Positions 22,883-42,600 of a stretch of 64,000 nucleotides of DNA are shown here, one piece after another. Source of the DNA: Wuchereria bancrofti (taxonomy: Eukaryota; Nematoda; Chromadorea; Rhabditida; Onchocercidae); contig SSBO01000003.1 in NCBI GenBank assembly GCA_005281725.1, positions 9,538,797 through 9,602,796 on the forward strand, given 5' to 3'. The notes beneath the pieces are model-generated. The model had not been told where the DNA came from, did not search any database, and saw nothing but the letters and a program-made list of their open reading frames with translations. The stretch's first letter is position 1; the number at the start of each line of letters is the position of its first letter. Both the position numbers and the translations under genes were made by a program.

Positions 22883-23133
22883 GCACATTCAAAACTTTTC
22901 GAAGGAATAACTTAGCATATTTAAAACTTTTCGAAAAAATAAGTTAGCATATTTAAAACTTTTCGAAAAAATAAGTTAGCATATTTAAAACTTTTCCAAG
23001 GGATATAGTTAGCATATTTAAAACTTTTCCAAGGGATAAGCATATTTAAAACTTTTCGAAGGAATAAGTAAGCATATTTAAAACTTTTCGAGAAAATAAG
23101 TTAGCATATTTAAAACTTTCCAGGGGAATAATT
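22883..23133. repeat. Minisatellite, about 32 bp x 8
   Basis: Eight adjacent units each begin gcatatttaaaactttt (the first is gcacattcaaaactttt), followed by a variable 10-15 base tail such as cgaaaaaataagtta. Unit length ranges from about 28 to 33 bp. Confidence 0.85.
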
Positions 23134-24453
23134 TGAACTAGTAAATATTATCATTTAAATGTTAAACTTTTCTTCCAATATTTATCTTATATTACACATA
23201 CTTTTGCACTATTCGCTAATGCCTCATTTTCACTCGTTTCAAACAAAGTTAAAATTTTTATTGATTTTCCATTTTTTTTTTTTTTTGACGGAAAAGCAAA
23301 AATGATATAGTTAAGAGAGTGTTTGATAATATATTTAAGCTTTTCTCCATCTAACCAAAGCTTGCAATTAATCATTTGAAACCATTTCCTACCCATCATC
23401 GCACTTAAATCAAATCCATCTTTAAAATATCTATACACATATTGACTTCAAATGTAAGCTAGCTTAGAAATTTTGCCATTTGAAACCATATAAATTTACC
23501 CGAAATTCACGCCAAAAAAAATATTAATACTCTAAGAAGTAAACTTTAAATAAATTTGCCCGAAATTTTGCTAAAACATTTAACATTGTAAAAGTAAATT
23601 TTAAGAAAATAATACATACCATAATTGTTTAATTTATAAAAATTCCACTCTTTTTTTTTGATGTAATTTTATTATTTTACTCATGGAAAAAGATGTCTGA
23701 ATTTATTTATATCAAAAAACATGGAAATTTGAAATGTATGACTGCTTAATTACAGACAACAAAAATTAACATTCATGATGAAAAAAAGGTAGAATGCAAA
23801 TCGTAAGATCAAATTTGCAACAAGGTTAAATAAAATAAAAAAAAAATTTTTTTTTTCTCAAATGAACTGATATAATTGAAGATTGCAATTTTTAATTCCT
23901 TTTTTTAATTCCAATATAGAGCAGTTCATCAAATCTTTTCGAATTCTCTTTTGTGGTAACAGATTTTCCATTTAAATTTCTAACTTAATTATTGCATTTC
24001 GTTCAATAAACTATGAAAGAAGTCATTTTACAGTAGGTTTATCAAAAAAACTACTACTAACTAGAGATTTTGAAAGTATTGTGAAAACCAATAAGATAAA
24101 ATGATAAGAAAAAAAAAAAAAATGAAATGAAAATTTCAAACAAAACAATAAACTCTTATTTGAAAACTATTTTCCATTACATTCAATGTTTCTGAAGATC
24201 AAACAACCACGAAACATAAAAATTTAATAAATTAATATTATGAATCTCAAAATGGAAAATTGTACTAAAAAAAGCTGATAGCATATACGTAGAATGAGAA
24301 AATGAATCAAATGAATGGAATTTTAACATTAAAGAATATCGAAAAATTGAAGTATATAAAAATTAAATTAAATATCATATTGAAACTTAAATTAAATATC
24401 ATTAATATTAGAAATTAAATATCATTGAAACGTTGCATCAGTACAAATTTCAT

Positions 24454-31001
<6,548 letters not shown>

Positions 31002-31020
31002 AAACAACAAATCTACAAAA

Positions 31021-31906
31021 TTGGACCGAATTATATAAAATAATTCTCTAAATACCTAGTTTTCGTAAGGCATTTTTTTTCAAGAGTTTAACCAAAAAAA
31101 AAAAGAAAAAACGCACTGTTCTAACCAAAAAATAAAAAAAATAAACTGGAACTCCTTCAATATTCAACCATTTAGATATTCATTTATCATCTATCCGTTT
31201 TGATAAACTCTCCCCATCAGTCAGTTTCATCTCATCGGGCGGTCACAGTCATCAATCGTTACAACAACCGATCATTTCTGTCAGAGTCAATAGTTTGTAA
31301 TCACTTGTTAATGAGATGATATGTCCCTTTTTCTTTACCAATTTTAATAGGAAAACCTGCTCTTCATACTTCCCATCATCTCTCAATCAACATATAGTAA
31401 ACTTAAAAAAAGAAAAAAAAAAACCACTTCATCCTATCAACTGGCACAAAATGTCGAGAAAAAATGAATAAAAGAAAGAAAATAACATTCGATTAACTGG
31501 ATCAAAGATCGGAGATACTATTTCTTAATCAAGAATTATCAAAGTCGACGATAATATATCTTAATCAAGAATTATCCTACGTATTATATATAAGAAGAAA
31601 TTATCCTGTATTTATATACGGATTATCCTCTATTATCTCATAAAAACCGGAATGCTTAGGTATAAATACGGTTATGAAAAACAAACGTGAATATTTTGAA
31701 ATGTACATAAGTAGAGAAGGTTACGACTATCGTATACCGAAAGATAGTGATGTAAAGCTATAAAAAATGTATATTAACGGTATAAGATTACCACATGATG
31801 ACAAAAATATACAAGCTTTTTTGAAATGAAGTTTTATAAACTATAACAAAATATTTAACAACAAAAATATTATTCATACGAACATATTTTACAATTTACT
31901 TAACTA
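31021..31906. other. Spacer between mL37 and PGGT1B
   Basis: About 0.9 kb separates the mL37 stop from the PGGT1B start on the same strand. No exon was recognised. The distance is longer than a compact operon junction but still compatible with nematode polycistronic processing. Confidence 0.5.
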
Positions 31907-34900
31907 TCATCTCACCAGTAATAAAGCCATAAATTTCCTAAAAGTATCCATATTTAAATCTTTTACTGAATCGAGATTTTCCGTAAACTTCCCACATTTA
32001 TACAGTTGAAGACCTGAAAAAAAAACCCAATTACTCGACACTTTGATGAATAATAAAATTTAACTCCTTTTGAGGAGCTTGAATCTAGATATATGTGTTC
32101 TCACTAAAATAAGTTAAAAAGTACCAGTCGAAACAAAAAAAAAAACTGAACAAAAAATTTACCTGGTTCAATCCAAGCAATATTTTTACATTGACTATTA
32201 GATCCTAAATCAAGCGTATTCAACTGGAACACAACTAAATCCAATCGACCGTTGGTAAGTTGTATAGCACGTGTAACCACCGGTTGATCTATGAGAGTTT
32301 CAAAATTGGATTGACCGTGTCGTGTTGCTTGTGCTACTGCCGCACCGAAGCATACCATTATCGCCTTAGCAGCTAATTGTTCGCTAGAAAAACATATTGA
32401 TGCAAAATATTAGTATACACTAGTGTAGATATTCATTATGTAAGAAACATTATTTTAACTTACAAAATTCAAACCAAAATTAAAGCTCTTCTCACTCTAA
32501 ACTTTTATACAACATTTAAAAGTTGAAACGATAAAAGTAAAGATCGTCTTCTTCAAAAATTTTGAAAGTCACCTTTTTAAACCTTTTTTCTTCAGCGATA
32601 ATTCATATTCACCAGTGCTCTATTTATCATTTTTCGCAGTATTCTACGTTATGGTAAAAATAGAAAAACTACTCTACAATCAGGAATATATCTCTACCAT
32701 TACTTACTTTTTAGAAAAAACTACCACATAAAATACAAGATAAAATCTGAAATCATAAGTTATTAATACGGAACTTATCATTAAAGATAGCATATAGAAT
32801 ACTGCCGATAACTGAGAACCATTTAAGATAGTTGATGAGATCAAACAAATGAAATGAAGATGTCAATATAACTTACATTGTCCAAGGATATTTTTGGTTT
32901 TGTTCATGATACCACAACACCGTATCAATAAAAAGATTCTCTTTAGCTCGTGGTAGCACCACATTATCGTTATAGATGTGATCCGAAGTGAGATCGATTC
33001 GAGGATTAATTGGCGCTGTGTCTGGTACCTTTATATTACTTAATCTGGAAATCAAAAAAATTAATTTAAAAATCTATAAATATAAAAAATTGAAAGTTAT
33101 CTTTTCCTTTCAATTCGTGTTTTCCAAAGACAGTTTGCTCTTTTTTGAAACAAAAGAGGAAAAAAAGTTTTTAAAGCAAGAGACGATTTCCTTCTTGTCA
33201 CATGTTGCAGAACAGATTTTTTCCAAAACGATGCACAATTTTCATTGTTAACTTAAAATTACCTTAAAATTCTTTTAGTTAATTTAAAAAACCAAGAGAT
33301 AAAAGAGCTTTCGTACCCGGCAGCTTTCGTCCACGGTTTGATAGGTTCTGAAGATTGAACAATGATGTGAGGTTCTGAACGAAGAACGAACGGAATTTTA
33401 TTTTCGTCAACTTCTAACATTGCACTTAATGGTTCATCACGATCATATCTAAAACTAATTTAATTTGCCTCCAAATACACATATCTATTCATCAACTTCT
33501 AGTATATAGCAGCGATAACAGAAAATAATAAATATTGCTCTAATTTTATCCGAATTTATTTTCTATACAAATCATTGTTGCATGAATGTCCTTAAACTAA
33601 TCAAGCATTAGAATAAAATTATTGCTGAATTCTACTACAATATACCTAAGATTTAATAACTGTGAATGTTGCAAAGCCATAAGATGTGCAGTGCGAAATA
33701 GATTATCCAGAATTATTTTCCTAAAATACAATTTTTTTTAGAAAACATATCAGAACGGATGAGGAATAATTAGCGATGAAATGGTTTCTTTCGAATATAC
33801 ATCAAACAAGCCAAAATATGAATCAGCAATTTTTTGCAATATTTTTTTTTAATGAAAAGAAAAATTCTACAAGATTTTTGTTATGCCTAAAACAAAACGC
33901 ACCCTCTTGTTAACAGTGGGGTACCATGTACACGATATGGAAAATAATTTGTCCAAAATATAACAGGATCAAAAAGACGTGGCAATTTTTCCAACGTTGG
34001 ATCATATCGCTCTCCATGCATTATACAGTCACTTAAATGATTCTCGAAACATTTAGGTAGTGGTATTTTAGAAGCCTAAAAGAGAGAACAAAAATTGCAA
34101 AGTTAAATTATGGTAATATTGATATAGCCATTACTTAATCCCGAAGAAAATATGTAATCGAATATATCGTCATATTTATAAACCCATTGAATTTACAAGT
34201 ACATCAAATATATTGAATTTACAAGCATACCAAATTTAAAACGCTTTCCGGAAAACCAATCCTTTTCACTGCCTTCGACAGAGAGCAAGCCTGGTCAATT
34301 CCATCAGTAAATGCTACAGTACCATCGAAAAGAGAGCACTCAACCGATTTATAAAGCGGATGTTGCTAAAATCATGTTAACTAATTTGATATACTATAAA
34401 ACATTTCAAAATCTATTTTTATAACTATTACTGTATATTTTTATAATAAATATTGCTATATTTTTTTTCACTGATGATTTCAACGGTGAATCTCCAAAAG
34501 AAAAAGGAAAATTGTTACATGAAGCTCTGGTATCTTGTAAGCAGGATGAGAGATAACTGGTAATTCTCGTTCTTCTGTTGAAAAGAAGTTTGGATCGTTG
34601 GGGTCATATATTTTGAATCCTGCCTCCTAGAATTGAGAAAACAACTTGTAACTGGAAGTAAATTTAAACTTGAATATTACTTGTAAATCTGGGAAAACTC
34701 TCTATCCATTCGAGTTATAATACCAGGAATAAAATCAAATATAAAATCTGTTAAATCATTAAATTAGCGATTTTGTAAACAAAAAAATTTTTTTCATTTT
34801 CATTGGTGCAATAATTACTCTCAAGAAAAAAAGAAAAAGAAAAATCGGAGCTACACTGTGATTAGTTAATAAGAAAGATTAATGTTAATCGAGAAAGTGA

Positions 34901-35161
34901 ATTAGTAAGAAAAACAGAGCATTTTATTTAGCTCAAGGCAGTATTATTCTATTATTAAAGAAGATAAATAAGTGAGAAAAATGAATGGAATCAATTATCG
35001 TTTAAAGTTGTGCCAGTTAAAAAACATTCGCTCACCCGTACAGCTGAAGAAATTATAAATGGTGACATTTTCCGTTTATTCCTTGCTGCCAGAATATTTT
35101 TAAATATCCTTGTATTCATCTTTCCCCATTGTTTTTGTGGCTTAAATTTCCGGAATACCAT
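31907..35161 (-). CDS. MRPL37: Mitochondrial large-subunit ribosomal protein mL37
   Basis: Nine exons: 35036-35161, 34519-34626, 34231-34365, 33903-34075, 33646-33720, 33317-33448, 32877-33044, 32163-32383, 31907-32013. They join in frame to 414 residues (human MRPL37 has 423). mL37 is a component of the mitochondrial large ribosomal subunit. Diagnostic matches to the human protein are HPLYK, PINPRIDL (SPIIDL), EQLAAKAIMVCFGAAVAQA, LIDQPVVTRA, LVVFQLNTLDL, CKNIAWIEPG and the C-terminal DTFRKFMALLL (ETFRKFLALYL). The N-terminus is basic (MVFRKFKPQKQWGKMN), consistent with import into mitochondria. The last codons sit on a GTGAGA that could act as a donor, so an additional short 3' exon is possible. 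It is divergently arranged with IFT140. Confidence 0.93.
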
Positions 35162-35979
35162 CGTGCTAGCTTCACAAGATCCAATATACGCATCCAGAGA
35201 TGGAATTTGTAAATTAAATTATTCAAATCTAAATTTCAAATCTTGCTTAGAAATTCAAGTTATCACATTCGACTCAGAAATTCCATATACGACATTGTGC
35301 AACCATATATATGCAAGTTAAAAGCAATAAAGTGAGACATAATAACACTGATCGATATTTGTCAGCTATTTGTTATTTCTTTATTTATTTTAAATTTCCT
35401 TTTCAAAAAAAATCGTATTACAAAATTTAAAAAAAAATTGAAAATTTTCAAATTTCATCCTAAAAAATCATATCTTACATCTTCAAGCTATCATACTGAA
35501 TCTAAATAATCAACCAATTCAGAAAGAAAGAAATAAAACATCCAATTCTACTTATTCGTCCATTCATCATCTTTTCATTCATCTTATTCCATCCAAAAAA
35601 AATTTTGATATTTTAATATTTCAAATTATACATCAATTGAATATTTCAAAAATCAAAATCAAAGCAAATAGAGGACCAAATAACAACAAAAGATAAATTA
35701 ACTCATACAATTAAGCTAATTCATTTTATTTAAAATTGCATTCAATTGCGCATCAAAAAATAACGAATTCTTCATATGCAATTTCAAAATACCAATTCTT
35801 GAATTAGTGCTATATTGAAAATGCTTATTCACTAAATTATTAGTGCTATTTGAATATTTGTTTAGTGATACTAATTAATTAATTAATTGAACATAAAAAG
35901 AAAAAAACGGTTTCAAGAATGTCTTTAATGTTTTTTTATTTGAAGTTTTGACTGGATATTATTGATAAAATAAATCTGA

Positions 35980-35993
35980 GTAACCATAGCAAC
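35980..35993 (+). promoter_or_regulatory. X-box (RFX/DAF-19 binding site) upstream of IFT140
   Basis: The 14-mer gtaaccatagcaac fits the nematode ciliary X-box consensus GTHNYYATRRNAAC at every position and is a near-palindrome of two half-sites. It lies 616 bp before the IFT140 ATG. In C. elegans, IFT genes are activated through such sites by the RFX factor DAF-19. Function here is inferred from the motif plus its position next to an IFT gene. Confidence 0.75.
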
Positions 35994-36579
35994 ATGAAAT
36001 AATGTGATATAATAAAAAGATTTCACTTTATGTATGGCTTAAATGAATCGCTATGCTAATTGAAATAAGTTTAATTTTTCGAATTCAATTTTTATCATTT
36101 CTTTCATTTTTTTACATTTTATTCCTTTTCATACAGCAATAATTTCTATTTCGATGTCTTGCAAACTAATATTATAAGTAATCATTTAATGAGTAATCAT
36201 GGTAAGTAGTAATCAATAATAAGCAGTAGTAATTAAAGTAATCAATTAAATAGTAATCAATAGTAGTGATCAATTAAACAACTCTTTTATTCCATAATTT
36301 CATCATTTAATTAAACTTTAGAAAAATTCTTTCAGAATATAAAATTCAGGGTAAAATTACATTGTATATGGTTTAGATTTTAGTATAAAAAAAAATATAA
36401 TCTTAAGCTAACATTGAAACACTCAATGACAAATCCGCCCTAAATTCAAAAAAAAGAAAAAAATTTACATAAATTAATAGAAAATTTTGATTTCAAAAAA
36501 TTGCGCATCCTTCTTATTAACCGATTAATAATATTTGGAAAATTAAAAAGAGAGGAAAAAAAAAGTTTATTTTCATTTT

Positions 36580-36586
36580 TTTATAG
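36580..36586 (+). promoter_or_regulatory. Probable spliced-leader acceptor of IFT140
   Basis: A long T-run ending TTATAG lies 22 bases before the ATG at 36609 with no upstream partner exon visible, typical of a trans-splice acceptor. Confidence 0.5.
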
Positions 36587-36608
36587 GATAAGAAAAATTA
36601 TAAGCGTA

Positions 36609-39600
36609 ATGTCTGTATTAGTGGGTGAGAAAGTTGATGATGGAAAAAATGGCGCAAATAGTAATGGTGATGATGAGATAGCGCATGAATTAATGGAATG
36701 GCATCCAACGAGTGGATTACTTGCTATAACAACATATCGCGCAAATGTCGGAAGTGAAATTAACTTTTTCACTCATCAAGTAAGTAAACATTTATTAAGT
36801 AAGCAAATTATTTGCTATAACAACATATCGCGCAAATGTCGGAAGTGAAATTAACTTTTTCACTCATCAAGTAAGTAAACATTTATTAAGTAAGTTGTTT
36901 GCTTAATTATTGCTATTGTAAGTAGAAATTAAATAAGCAATAAGTAATAGTGATATTTGAAAGTGAATAGCATCTGTTAGATTTTATATTTTCTAAAAAA
37001 TCAAATATATTTTTTATTTTTTCTTTTCAAATGTAATTGTATTTAGAGCGGAAATATATTTTTAAAAAATCAAATGTATCTGAGCAATATATGCTAAACT
37101 TTATGGATTTATTTTTCTCGAATTGATATTATTTCATATGATTTAATTTAAAATTTAATTTGGTACTAATTTATATGAATAAAAATTGAATGCCAAAAGA
37201 TTAAAAGACAAAATATAAAAGATTAAAAGCAATCAAAAGGATATAAAAAATAAAATTGTCTTCAAGTATTGAGAAATTTTAGGCTATTTATTCTCGTCTA
37301 TTCTTTGATAAACTGATAAATAATGGATGTTGATAGCAATATTTTTTCTTGCTACATCAAATTATCATTAACAATAAAATAAAAATTTTATTTAATCGAA
37401 AAACAGAAGAAAACAATTTAACAAAAGAATATTATTATTCAGTTAGAAGAATATTTAGAGCGGCAAAAAGGAAAAAAAAAATCAAATGCATCTGAGCAAA
37501 TTTATCATAAATAATAATTAATCACATTTAGCACTGCAAAAATTTGGAAAGCATTTGAAATTCAATTAGTGTATGCGTTATTAAATGAATTATTAATTAA
37601 CACACATATATTAATTATCGATTTGTTGAAGCATATGCTAATAAACAAATATATATTTAATCATTACTATTTAGTAATATTAATATTTAATATTCATGCA
37701 TTATTATAAGTACTAATGAGTAAATATAATATTCATATATATATATATTAATTAATTAATGATTTTTTTTCATATATATATTAATTAATTAATGAATCAC
37801 ATGCTAATATACAAATATGTATTAATTTTTACTATTTAGGATAATATTATTGCTTAATATTGATGTATTATTATAAATACTAAGGGAGAATATAATGTGC
37901 ATATATATTAATTAACTAATTATTGATTTGTTGAAATATATTAATTAATTAATGAAGTATATTGATCAATTTGATATATATTAATTAATTAATTAAGTTA
38001 ATATATTAATTAATTAATGTTGAAGCATATGCTAATATGCAAATATGTATTAATTTTTACTATTTAGGATAATATTATTGCTTAATATTGATGTATTATT
38101 ATAAATACTAAGGGAGAATATAATGTGCATATATTAATTAACTAATTATTGACTTGTTGAAGTATATTAATCAATTAATGAAGTATATTGATTAGTTCGA
38201 TATATGTTAATTAATTAATTAAGTTAATATACTAATTAATTAATGCTGAAGCATATGCTAATATACAAATATGTATTAATTTTTACTATTTAGGATAATA
38301 TTATTGCTTAATATTTATGTATTATTATAATTACTAATGAGTAAATATAATATTCATATATATATTAATTAATTAATTACTGATTTGTTGAATCATACGC
38401 TAGTAAACAAATGTATATTTAATCATTACTATTTAGTATTTAGGATAATATTAATATTTTGGTGTTTACAAGTACTAATAAGTAAATATAATATTCTCAT
38501 ATATGTATATTTTTTGTATAGGCTACTAAAAGTAATTATTTACCTATTCGTAAAAGTAACGCACGTGTAACGTACTTATGCTGGCATCCTATAATTGATA
38601 TTATTGCAACAAGTTGGGATTCCGGTGATGTGATAATCCGTTTTATTCAAAATGATGAAGGTATGAGGAAAGTTTATTATCATTATCATCAAAAATATAG
38701 TCTATCATTATCACTGATAAGACATTTTAGTATTTATGGATGTGTCTTTTTATTTAAATTACTAGTAAAGTAATAGTATTGTTTATTGAAAAGTTTGTAA
38801 AGTTAGTAATATAATTGTAAGTAATCATTATTATTATTATGATGCAATATTATTAATTGTTATTATCATTTTCAGTATTATTATAAATTTTATTTAGATT
38901 TTTCGCTTCCAAATGAAAATGCACCAAATGATATGATAAAATGTATGTTATGGAGTGTAATTGAGCTAAAAATATGTGTTATTAAAAAGGTATGAAATAA
39001 TATTCAATCAAAAATGATAAAATTATTCATTTAAAGAAATTTCGATTTTTAGACATTTATTTTACTTTTTTTAAATAGCATATATTGTAATTTAGCGAGT
39101 AATTCAAAAAAGTAATTCATATTGTAATTTTCTCTTAATTTAGATTTTAAAAATGAAGTGAAATTTGTTGATAATTTTGATGAATTTCAAAACAGAATGG
39201 TGGTATTGTTTTATGGAAAATTATAAATGATAGAGGAATGTCAAAAATTATTGCTAGTGGTACAATTAATGAAGAAGCAAATTGTATTTGTCAAAAGATA
39301 TCGGAAAGGTTTGCAATTTACTAGGATATACTTTAATAGTGATAAAAGATTAGAATTTACTAGGATATACTTTAATGGTGATAAAAGATTAGAATTTACT
39401 AGGATATACTTTAATAATGATAAAAGATTAGAGTTTACTAGGATATACTTTAATAGTGATAAAAGATTAGAATTTACTAGGATATACTTTAATGGTGATA
39501 AAAGATTAAATTTTACTAGAATATACTTTAACAATGATATACGATCTAATTAATACTTATTCTAGTAGTAATATTCTGGGAGTAATCTCAAATGTATATG

Positions 39601-42600
39601 TTTATGCAAAAATAAAAAAACTTGCAGTGTTTTTTTTTTTAAATTTTCCATTTTAGTATAATTTATTGATGCAAATACGCTATCTTCTTTTTTTTCTTTT
39701 TGATGATTGATAAGTTAATTTAAATTGAATTTAGATAGTGCTTGCCAATACAGTAAAATTTTAACAAACGATAATATCAGTTAATAAGATTTGCTTAAAA
39801 AACAACAACAAAATTAATTTTTAATATTGATTTTTTAGCAAATCATATGAAAACAATGATGTTAAGCAAATAAATGCAGAACTTAACGAAGAATTGAAGA
39901 AATTAGAACAAAATGTAATAAAAGTTTGAAATTTCATTTAAAATTTAAAAAAATTGTTTAAAATTTGTTAAATAATTTGAGAAAAATTTTTCTCAAATAG
40001 CATTTTTTTTTTCAATATTAGCTATTAACTTGATTCAGTTATTCAATTTACTTTAAATTTTTTTTAAATTAAAGTTAAATTTAATGAAAAACAAAACAAA
40101 ATAAAACAAAAAACAATCAGAAGGAAATTTGAACTTATGAATTTGCATTTTATAAATAGAGAAATTTTAGAAAAAGACTGAATCAAATGAATGTTTTATT
40201 ATTGGTGGCGCAAATGGTGGCATTTATACTTTTCATCATAATGGTGAAATTCGAGAAATTTATCGGGTATATTTGTGATTTAAATTTAAAATTTAAAACT
40301 TTGAACTTTTAAAAAATTCAAATATTTATTCTTTCATTCATTAAAAAAAAACAAACAAACAAACAAAAATATTTGAATTATTTATTTTATTTGTCAAAGT
40401 AAAATGAAATTAATATTTAGTTAGAGAGTGCAGTGATACAACTATTTTTTATTGAAACGAAAAATTTACTGCTAGCTTTAAGTGAAGAATTATTTCTTCA
40501 TCAACTCACATTGATCGATGATCACAAAGTTGAAGAAAAAATTCGCGTATGTTTTATAATTTACAATTTTATTTATTTTATTTAAAATATTACCAAAATT
40601 TTTAATGGAATTTTTGATTTACAATTGTTAAAATTAAACTCATAAAAAAATTATGTTAAATTTCATTTTTAAAATTAAGCAATATTTCAAAGATCAAAGT
40701 CACATAGTTATATAATATTTTTTAATATTTAAAATCTTGACAGAAAAAAAAATTGAATCTAATTTTAGATTAAAATGAGTGGAAAATGGCCAAATTTTCA
40801 AATAATAATGATAAGAAATGATATGCTTGCTATGTGTAACGGTGAAAATGAAATAAGGTGTGATATTTGAATTAAATTAAATCATCACCCATCTGATATA
40901 AGTCAAATAGTTGTAAAGTTTTTTAATATTTAAATAATATTTCAATGATGAAAATGTACTTCAAGGGTATTTCAAAGCATATTTGTAAACATATTTTCAA
41001 AAGTACTTCAATATTTCAAAAATATTTCAAAGTTTCAAAGGTCAAAATTTGATTATTTTAGAGTATATTTTCATTTGCAAAAAAAAAAATTGGTTCAATT
41101 TTAAATTAAGCCATAGGCTAATGAAATATATTTCGATCAAATGAAAAGTGATGAAACAAATAATTTAATAAAATACATGTTTTTTTCGTTGTTGTTGTTG
41201 TTGTTCAACTTATCTTTTATTAATTTATTAACTTTAAATTTTATTGAGACAAAAAAATTTTTAATATATTTTAAAAATTCAAGTATTTTTTGAATTTTAG
41301 AATTTGGGATTTAAAAAATGATATGAATGGAACTGTATCACTACGAGTAGCAAAAGGTTTCAGTGCAACTGATACTATCACTTGTTTATCATATTCAAAT
41401 ATTAAAGGTAAACTTTTCAGTCAAACATTAAAGATAACCTTTTCTGATTTTAGCTATAAATCAATTGTCTAATATCAATAATTTATGATGAAATTGTTTT
41501 GCATAAGTGAATTATCAATTTTAGGTAATAAGAAAGTTTGCTTTTCAATTATTTTTGAAAAACTTTAATTAATTTTTGCTTAATTATTTTTATTTAATTT
41601 GTTTTGAAAAAAATTTTAGATTGTTTATCAGCTGGTACCGTCGATGGTAAAATTGCTAATTGGAAACATTGTCGCATAGATGAAGAAAAATTTGATAAAC
41701 AATGGATTTTACAAGAAGCTGTATGCATTGGTTCCAAAGTAAATTATTTAAATAAATTTACTTAAAATTATTTAAATAAATTTATTTTTCTAAACATTTA
41801 AAAATTTTGACAAATATTATTTACAGGTTAAAATGATCAATTGGTCAACAATTTCTGCTATTCTTGCTGTTTCAACAGGATTTGCTGTAACATTGCTAAA
41901 AGAACAACCAATTCTTTCATATATGAATCAAAATGTTGGTTAGATATATTTAATTTATTTCTTTGATAATTTTTAACATCGTAATTTATTACTTAATATC
42001 AATTTTTAAATTAGTAATTAATAATTAAAAGTTAAAAATTTTTGTTGGTAACATCAAAATAATAGTATATTTATTGAGTTGTTTTGATTTTAACACTGTC
42101 TTATGTTGCTATTTTAATGATTATTAACTTGTCAATTAGTTTTTTTCTTTTTTGTTTTTTTTTTGAGTTTTACTTTTTGAGTTTTTTATTCTCTTTCTTA
42201 ATCTACCAATACAAAAATAGCATTATTATTTGTGTCGAATTTTACAAATTTAAAAATAATTACTACAAATTAGATTTATTAATTTGAAATTTATAAAATA
42301 TTCATTGTAATGCTGAAAAAAAAAATTTAATTCATATTTTATAACATGCAGATGGCAGTAATACAATCAAGTTCAAAAAAACTTACCTTAATATGCTTAC
42401 AATCAATCGAACAATACGATATACAGGTATTAATAACTCCAAAAGGAGTTCATATAGGTGAAAAACACCTGGCAATTTGGGATGATCAACAAGTTAGTAA
42501 TTTAAAAAATTTTTTTTTTATAAATTTATAAAAGTATTTTTTTAAAAAAAAGAAATATTTTTTATCATTCATCTTATTTCTTTTTACTTTTCAAACTTAT

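Larger units (their letters stand above)
21271..24453. other. Region between the transferase 3' end and thioesterase 5' end
   Basis: No exon was confirmed. The region contains an (AAT)n microsatellite (21577-21698), a (GA)n run near 22214-22238 and a 32-bp minisatellite (22883-23133). It would hold the thioesterase promoter and the 3' UTR of the transferase. An open frame near 23187-23438 (minus) was examined and not accepted. Confidence 0.5.
35162..36608. other. Divergent promoter region of mL37 and IFT140
   Basis: A 1.4-kb AT-rich interval separates two divergent genes and contains no recognised exon. It carries the X-box at 35980-35993 and the IFT140 trans-splice acceptor at about 36580-36586. 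Confidence 0.6.

Noticed and set aside
23187..23438. Minus-strand 83-codon frame containing RKWFQMINCKLWLDGEKL
   Set aside because: No recognised homology, and it could not be joined in phase to either neighbouring gene. It may be chance or a decayed exon.
35010..35321. Plus-strand 103-codon frame upstream of IFT140
   Set aside because: It is antisense to mL37 exon 1, whose protein matches the family; the plus frame has no recognisable features.
39227..39553. Open frames on both strands that look like a repeat protein
   Set aside because: They are created by the 39-bp minisatellite inside an IFT140 intron whose flanking exons splice perfectly without it.
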